A DNA stretch of 47,287 bases from Candidatus Epulonipiscioides gigas (GTDB taxonomy: Bacteria; Bacillota; Clostridia; Lachnospirales; Cellulosilyticaceae), in NCBI GenBank assembly GCA_001983555.1, contig LJHE01000084.1, positions 1-47,287 on the forward strand. The letters are read 5' to 3'. Numbering within the stretch: position 1 is the stretch's first letter; each line of letters begins with the position of its first letter. Made by a program: the position numbers and the translations under genes. Under the pieces are notes generated by a model. The model did no database searches. It had not been told where the DNA came from and saw only the letters and a program-made list of their open reading frames with translations. Positions 43,725 through 47,287 of the stretch are shown here, piece by piece.

Positions 43725-44048
43725 ACTTCAAAAAAACTTGATTTAACAATTTCAAAGTAGGCCTTAAATTCACATTTTTAAAGCTCATAGGGCCTATAAT
43801 TTTTTGTTAAAAAATACCGCTAAATAAAATTAATTTTATTATTTATACGTTAAAATGCTTTAAAAACAAATTATTTTTCTTGAAAAATTGTATCTTTTTT
43901 GGTATATTTAGCTCTAAAAAAAAGTTATCCACAATTTATCCACAGGTTTTTATTTTAATCTATCTCAAAAATAGGGAGCTGTGGATAACTCGGAGTTATC
44001 CACAATTTATCCACAGGGTTATCCACAGGTTATCCACAGGCAGATCAC

Positions 44049-44088
44049 TATATTTTTCAATGGCTAGACATAGTTATCCACAGATTTT
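44049..44088 (+). repeat. oriC 40-bp direct repeat, copy 2
   Basis: An exact copy of 43653-43692, 396 bases downstream, containing the last DnaA box (44074). The trio-like tract starts nine bases after this copy, whereas copy 1 is followed by unrelated sequence. Confidence 0.93.
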
Positions 44089-44096
44089 TGCTTTGC

Positions 44097-44126
44097 CTAC
44101 TACTACTACTAACTTTATTATTATTA
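44097..44126 (-). promoter_or_regulatory. DnaA-trio-like origin unwinding tract
   Basis: The top strand reads CTA five times (44097-44111), ACT, then TTA four times (44115-44126). The bottom strand read 3' to 5' is thus GAT x5, TGA, AAT x4. The Bacillus DnaA-trio (3'-[G/A]AT-5' units beside a DnaA box and short GC element) has this form. A DnaA box lies 14 bases upstream, with TTTGCC between. It is the likely site where DnaA filaments open the duplex. Confidence 0.7.
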
Positions 44127-44132
44127 TTTTTA

Positions 44133-44195
44133 GCGCACATGCGCGATCACATGTATACGTGCATACATGCGTATGTGCACATGCATGCGTACATG
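44133..44195. other. Alternating purine-pyrimidine (Z-DNA-prone) tract beside the unwinding site
   Basis: From 44148 to 44195 every step alternates pyrimidine and purine (CACATGTATACGTGCATACA and on) for 48 bases. A 13-base alternating piece, GCGCACATGCGCG, precedes it at 44133. It is markedly richer in G and C than its surroundings. It begins seven bases after the trio-like tract and ends 162 bases before dnaN. No gene crosses it convincingly. Confidence 0.85.
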
Positions 44196-44357
44196 AGAAT
44201 AGACAAATTTTAGATTTAACTGAATGTTTTTATAAAATAATGTGCATACTTTGCATAAATCATTTTATAAATAAAGCATAATTATAGTTACTATAAACAA
44301 TAAACGCTACAATCATTAATAAAATAAAAAATAACAAATTGAAAGGAATTTTGAAAT

Positions 44358-45470
44358 ATGAAAATTTCGTGTAATCAAAATATTTTATCACAAGCTATTA
44401 ATATTGTGATTAAAGCTACCCCTAGCAAAAGTACCAATCCTGTATTAGAATGTATTTTATTAAACGCAAATAATGATATAATAACCTTGATAGGTAATAA
44501 TTTAGAACTTGGAATAAAAAAAGAAATTGAAGGCTTAATTATAGAAAATGGCACAATTACTCTTGACGCAAAATTATTTTATGAGATAATAAGAAAAATG
44601 CCACCAGGTGAAATAGCCATCACATCAATAAATGAAAGTCAAGTCACAATCGTAAACGAAAAATCCAAATTTACTCTACAGGCTCTTGACTATAGACAAT
44701 TTCCAGATTTACCCATTGTTCCCCTAGAACAAAGTTTCACCATTATGCAACATGATCTCAAAGACATGATTAAACAAACTATTTTCTCTGTTGCCCAAGA
44801 TGAAAGTAGACCTGTGATGACAGGTGAAAAATTTGAGCTAGAAAACGGTAATCTAAACGTAGTAGCAGTAGATGGTTTCAGAATTGCGTTTAGAACCTTA
44901 GTTATTAATAATAAAAATTTGAAACTTGAAAAAGTTATACCTGCAAAAACTTTGATAGAAGTGGCTAAAATTTTACAAAATCCAAATGATAACAATTTAG
45001 AAATAAACATTTGTTTTAGTGATAACCATGTCTTGTTTGATCTTGTTCATACAGTAGTGATCTCAAGATTGCTAGAAGGAGAGTTTTTAAAATACAAAGA
45101 TATATTTTCAAATGACGTTGAAACTAAAATCTTAGTTAAACGAATAGAATTGCTAATGGGTATTGAAAGAGCGGCACTGATGTCAAAAGAAAGTTATAAA
45201 AACCCTGTTAAATTCAGTATTAGTGAAAATAAATTTACAATTACTTCTAATACTGAAATTGGTAATTCTATTGAGGAAGTAGATGTTGAATTAACTGGAA
45301 TACCAATAAAAATTGCTTTTAACCCTAAATATCTGATTGATGCTCTTAAAAATATTGATGATGAGAAAATATATATAAACTTTTTGTCTAAAACTGCTCC
45401 AGCAATTATTAAATCAACAACTGGTGAACAATATAAATATTTGATATTGCCAATTAGAGCTCATGATTAA
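44358..45470 (+). CDS. dnaN: DNA polymerase III beta subunit (sliding clamp)
   Basis: A 370-residue clamp that rings DNA and tethers the polymerase. Three repeated clamp domains are recognisable: MKISCNQNILSQAINIVIKA at the start, TIFSVAQDESRPVMTGEKFELENGNLNVVAVDGFRIA in the second, and FNPKYLIDALKNIDDEKIYI in the third. The C-terminus ends YKYLILPIRAHD, where most bacteria have a P-(V/I)R motif. AAAGGA lies upstream. It is the first gene after oriC and is closely followed by yaaA. Confidence 0.96.
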   Translation: MKISCNQNILSQAINIVIKATPSKSTNPVLECILLNANNDIITLIGNNLELGIKKEIEGLIIENGTITLDAKLFYEIIRKMPPGEIAITSINESQVTIVNEKSKFTLQALDYRQFPDLPIVPLEQSFTIMQHDLKDMIKQTIFSVAQDESRPVMTGEKFELENGNLNVVAVDGFRIAFRTLVINNKNLKLEKVIPAKTLIEVAKILQNPNDNNLEINICFSDNHVLFDLVHTVVISRLLEGEFLKYKDIFSNDVETKILVKRIELLMGIERAALMSKESYKNPVKFSISENKFTITSNTEIGNSIEEVDVELTGIPIKIAFNPKYLIDALKNIDDEKIYINFLSKTAPAIIKSTTGEQYKYLILPIRAHD

Positions 45471-45483
45471 TCCAGGAGGAATT

Positions 45484-45690
45484 ATGAAACAAATATCAAT
45501 TACAACGGAATATATAAAATTAGACTCTTTATTAAAATTTGCTGGGCTAGTAGATAGTGGAGGAATAGCTAAATCTATTATCCAAAACAACTTAGTGAAA
45601 GTTAATAACGAAATCTGCTCTCAACGAGGAAAGAAAATCTATAAAGGTGATATAATAATTTTTGATGGAAAAACATTAAAAATAGTTTAG
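45484..45690 (+). CDS. yaaA: S4-domain RNA-binding protein YaaA
   Basis: A 68-residue S4-like protein (LDSLLKFAGLVDSGGIAKSIIQNNLVKVNNE then RGKKIYKGDIIIFDG). Small S4 proteins of this type always sit between dnaN and recF in Firmicutes. They bind RNA, with a likely role in ribosome assembly. The frame is open from an ATG at 45463 inside dnaN, but AGGAGGA lies three bases before the ATG at 45484, so MKQISITTEYIK is the start. It lies seven bases before recF. Confidence 0.92.
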   Translation: MKQISITTEYIKLDSLLKFAGLVDSGGIAKSIIQNNLVKVNNEICSQRGKKIYKGDIIIFDGKTLKIV

Positions 45691-45697
45691 TGAGCAT

Positions 45698-46777
45698 ATG
45701 TATATTACTAATATATCTCTCACAAATTTTAGAAATTATGAACACATAAATTTAACTTTAAGCAAAGGTATAAATATATTCTTTGGAGATAATGCTCAAG
45801 GAAAAACAAATATACTTGAAGCTATTTATTTATGTGCAACTGCAAGATCACATCGTACTAATTTTGAAAAAGAAATTATTCGCTGGGGTGAAAATAATAC
45901 TATAGTTAATCTTTTTTTAACTAAACAATATTTTTCTTCAGTTATTGATTTTTCAGTATCAAAAAAAAATAAATCAGTTTTAGTAAACAAATTGCCCATT
46001 AATAAATTAGCTAATCTTTTTGGAATTTTAAATGTTGTATTCTTTTCTCCTGAAGATTTAGGACTTATAAAAAAAAGTCCAAAAGAGCGTAGACGCTTTA
46101 TAGACATTGAGATTTGCCAATTAGATAGTCTTTATTTTAGTGTCTTAAAAAATTATTATAAAATTTTAAAACAACGAAACTGTTATTTAAAGCATAATTT
46201 TGGCAATACTGATAATAACATCCTAGATGTATGGGACGAAAAACTTTGTCAGTATGGAGAAATAATTATTGCCAAGAGAAAAAATTTTATTGAAAATTTA
46301 GATTATGGAGCTAATTTAATCCATTTAGAAATTTCTGGTAAAAAAGAAAATTTAAAAATAATATATGAACCAGACATAGATATAAAAAATTTAAAAAATA
46401 AATTTGAAACAAATAGAGCTAAAGATATTAGAACTAAAACTACAAACAATGGACCACATAAGGATGACATAAACTTTTTAATAAATTCTCAAAATGCCAA
46501 AACTTTTGCTTCACAAGGACAACAAAGAACGTGTATTTTAAGTGTAAAACTTGCTCAGATAGATATGCTTAAAAATATAACTGGAGAAGCTCCTGTTTTG
46601 TTATTAGACGATGTTTTGTCAGAACTTGATATAAATAGACAACATTATTTGTTTAAATATACAACTAATATTCAAACTTTAATAACTTGTACAGGCATAG
46701 ACCAAAGTATATTAGATTTAAAAAGTCATGGAAAATTATTTGTTGTAGAAAAAGCAAATATAATTTGCAAAAATTAG
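45698..46777 (+). CDS. recF: DNA replication and repair protein RecF
   Basis: A 359-residue SMC-like ATPase that loads RecA at gaps. It starts MYITNISLTNFRNYEHINL. Walker A is GDNAQGKTN (about 30-38), the family motif SPEDLGLIKKSPKERRRFID (about 115-134), signature FASQGQQRTCILSVKLAQ, and Walker B PVLLLDDVLSELD (about 297-309). The length is typical. No strong ribosome site precedes it beyond TAGTGAGCAT, so it may be coupled to yaaA. Confidence 0.95.
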   Translation: MYITNISLTNFRNYEHINLTLSKGINIFFGDNAQGKTNILEAIYLCATARSHRTNFEKEIIRWGENNTIVNLFLTKQYFSSVIDFSVSKKNKSVLVNKLPINKLANLFGILNVVFFSPEDLGLIKKSPKERRRFIDIEICQLDSLYFSVLKNYYKILKQRNCYLKHNFGNTDNNILDVWDEKLCQYGEIIIAKRKNFIENLDYGANLIHLEISGKKENLKIIYEPDIDIKNLKNKFETNRAKDIRTKTTNNGPHKDDINFLINSQNAKTFASQGQQRTCILSVKLAQIDMLKNITGEAPVLLLDDVLSELDINRQHYLFKYTTNIQTLITCTGIDQSILDLKSHGKLFVVEKANIICKN

Positions 46778-46910
46778 AAGAACATGTTATACTAACTACA
46801 GGCTAATATTCACTTTTTGATTGAGAATAGTGGATTTAGGCCTTAGTTTTTAACTGTACTTAGCAAAAATTCTCACACTATAGTTGGTGAGATGAATTTC
46901 TAAATTTTTT
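46765..46910 (+). ncRNA. Possible short transcript between recF and the gyrB-proximal promoter
   Basis: TTGCAA (46765-46770, inside the recF tail), 17 bases, then TATACT with an upstream TGn (46788-46793) predict a start near 46800. The next bases form a long hairpin (46800-46814 with 46829-46843: AGGC/GCCT, TAA/TTA, TTCACT/AGTGGA), then TTAGTTTTT. A second stem TCTCAC/GTGAGA (46871-46892) is followed after a gap by seven Ts. The first hairpin could equally be just the recF terminator. Confidence 0.35.
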
Positions 46911-46938
46911 TGACTTTATAGACTAAATATAATATAAT
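46910..46938 (+). promoter_or_regulatory. Near-consensus sigma-A promoter upstream of gyrB
   Basis: TTGACT (46910-46915), exactly 17 bases, TATAAT (46933-46938). It is the strongest promoter in the last 5 kb and predicts a transcript start near 46945, about 130 bases before the gyrB ATG. Confidence 0.85.
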
Positions 46939-46944
46939 TAGTTT

Positions 46945-47050
46945 ATAATTCAGGGTCGGGATGCCCCGTAGAGCTTGCTAAATTACTGAATATTGGTTCG
47001 GCTTACGCAAGAAACCCACACCTATAAGAGGGGGTAGTTCACAATTATAA
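46945..47050 (+). ncRNA. Structured RNA element of unknown class in the gyrB leader
   Basis: The sequence right after the promoter is much richer in G and C than nearby intergenic DNA. Its ends pair perfectly (TTATAATT 46943-46950 with AATTATAA 47043-47050). Inside are GGG-ATG-CCC, GGTTCGGCTTACGCAAGAAACC (a stem with an ACGC loop) and CCCACACC facing GAGGGGGTAG. It may be an independent small RNA or a gyrB leader element. The 3' half reminds me of some Firmicute 6S RNAs, but at about 105 bases it is too short for a standard 6S. It is not SRP RNA, tmRNA or a T-box. Confidence 0.5.
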
Positions 47051-47075
47051 AAATTTAAAGGAGTGAGATCTTTTT

Positions 47076-47287
47076 ATGTCTAATAATACCTACGATGAAA
47101 ATCAAATTCAGATACTAGAAGGCCTAGAAGCCGTACGTAAAAGGCCAGATATGTATATTGGGAGTACGTCAAATAAAGGTCTTCACCACCTTGTTTACGA
47201 AATAGTAGATAATGCTGTTGACGAAGCTTTAGCAGGAATTTGTGATAAAGTGATCGTTACTATACACAAAGATAATTCTATATCCGT
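47076..47287 (+). CDS. gyrB: DNA gyrase subunit B, N-terminal part (continues beyond window)
   Basis: The first 70 residues are visible, starting [20 protein letters not shown]. They show the ATPase start [31 protein letters not shown], which holds the catalytic Glu and the Mg-binding Asn of the GHKL fold. GyrB powers negative supercoiling of DNA. AAAGGAG (47057-47063) is 12 bases from the ATG. The order recF-gyrB is conserved. The gyrB/parE ambiguity is resolved by position. Confidence 0.95.
   Translation, partial: MSNNTYDENQIQILEGLEAVRKRPDMYIGSTSNKGLHHLVYEIVDNAVDEALAGICDKVIVTIHKDNSIS

Larger units (their letters stand above)
43508..44195. other. Chromosomal origin of replication (oriC)
   Basis: The 834-base gap between dnaA and dnaN, plus the dnaA tail, holds at least 15 perfect DnaA boxes TTATCCACA. 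Plus-strand starts are 43508, 43530, 43591, 43603, 43634, 43678, 43925, 43936, 43996, 44007, 44019, 44030 and 44074. Two boxes are inverted (43554-43562, 43980-43988), and one degenerate copy lies near 43615. They form two clusters, 43508-43686 and 43925-44082, around an AT-rich core of about 240 bases. Many are 11-12 bases apart, on one face of the helix. A trio-like tract and an alternating purine-pyrimidine tract follow the right cluster. Gene orientation flips at this region, as expected at an origin. Confidence 0.95.

Noticed and set aside
43880-44281. 133-codon plus-strand open frame across the right half of oriC
   Set aside because: It runs through DnaA boxes, the trio tract and the alternating tract, has no ribosome site and gives an implausible Cys/His-rich peptide.
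46945-47050. SRP RNA, tmRNA, T-box or known riboswitch
   Set aside because: The SRP tetraloop motif, tmRNA ends, T-box sequence and the riboswitch cores I know are all absent. Only a weak resemblance to 6S RNA remains.

Overview
The window is AT-rich (roughly 30% GC by eye) chromosomal DNA from a low-GC Gram-positive anaerobe. Gene content and order point to class Clostridia, most likely the Lachnospirales side: a SCIFF-type radical SAM maturase directly before secD-secF, a mreB-flgF-flgG-flgJ flagellar block, and a classical rpmH/dnaA origin. A relative of Cellulosilyticum or Epulopiscium is possible but unproven. The window contains the chromosomal origin of replication.

Layout. 1-2.7 kb: the 3' end of mreB/mbl followed by flagellar rod genes, closed by a strong terminator. 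2.7-8.7 kb: a sugar locus with a binding lipoprotein, two permeases, a GH13 oligo-1,6-glucosidase-like enzyme and a convergent LacI-type regulator. 8.7-13.1 kb: a metallo-hydrolase, rsmI, a membrane diguanylate cyclase and a possible GPP34-like protein. 13.2-17.2 kb: a GH29 fucosidase, a small exported protein and an ABC exporter. 17.3-23.9 kb: a minus-strand accessory island of BspA-like leucine-rich-repeat surface proteins. Two are intact, two are decayed, one stray S-layer-homology fragment remains, and two tandem 74-residue proteins of unknown function follow. 24.1-30.2 kb: scfB-secD-secF-GH18-amidase. 30.3-33.0 kb: a fifth LRR gene and asnS. 33.0-41.9 kb: a minus-strand block of gfo/idh, argS, rsmG, mnmG, mnmE, yidC, yidD, rnpA and rpmH. 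42.2-47.3 kb: dnaA-oriC-dnaN-yaaA-recF-(RNA)-gyrB on the plus strand.

How the parts work together. The rpmH-rnpA-yidD-yidC block supplies ribosome, RNase P and membrane-insertion parts, and mnmE-mnmG-rsmG modify tRNA and rRNA. The dnaA-dnaN-recF-gyrB block starts and supports replication from the 0.8-kb dnaA-dnaN gap. That gap holds at least 15 perfect DnaA boxes, a DnaA-trio-like unwinding tract, an exact 40-bp duplication and a 48-bp alternating purine-pyrimidine tract. The sugar operon probably imports and cleaves alpha-1,6-linked gluco-oligosaccharides under the LacI-type regulator. SecDF, the GH18 protein, the amidase and the LRR proteins form an export and cell-surface theme.

Most unusual points: (i) the oriC architecture; (ii) LRR paralogs whose DNA repeats are open in two frames, with different paralogs using different frames; (iii) a SCIFF maturase with no SCIFF peptide gene beside it; (iv) an unassigned RNA-like element with its own promoter between recF and gyrB; (v) an rpmH leader in which a hairpin separates the Shine-Dalgarno sequence from the start codon; (vi) loss of jag and parAB/noc from the origin neighbourhood.
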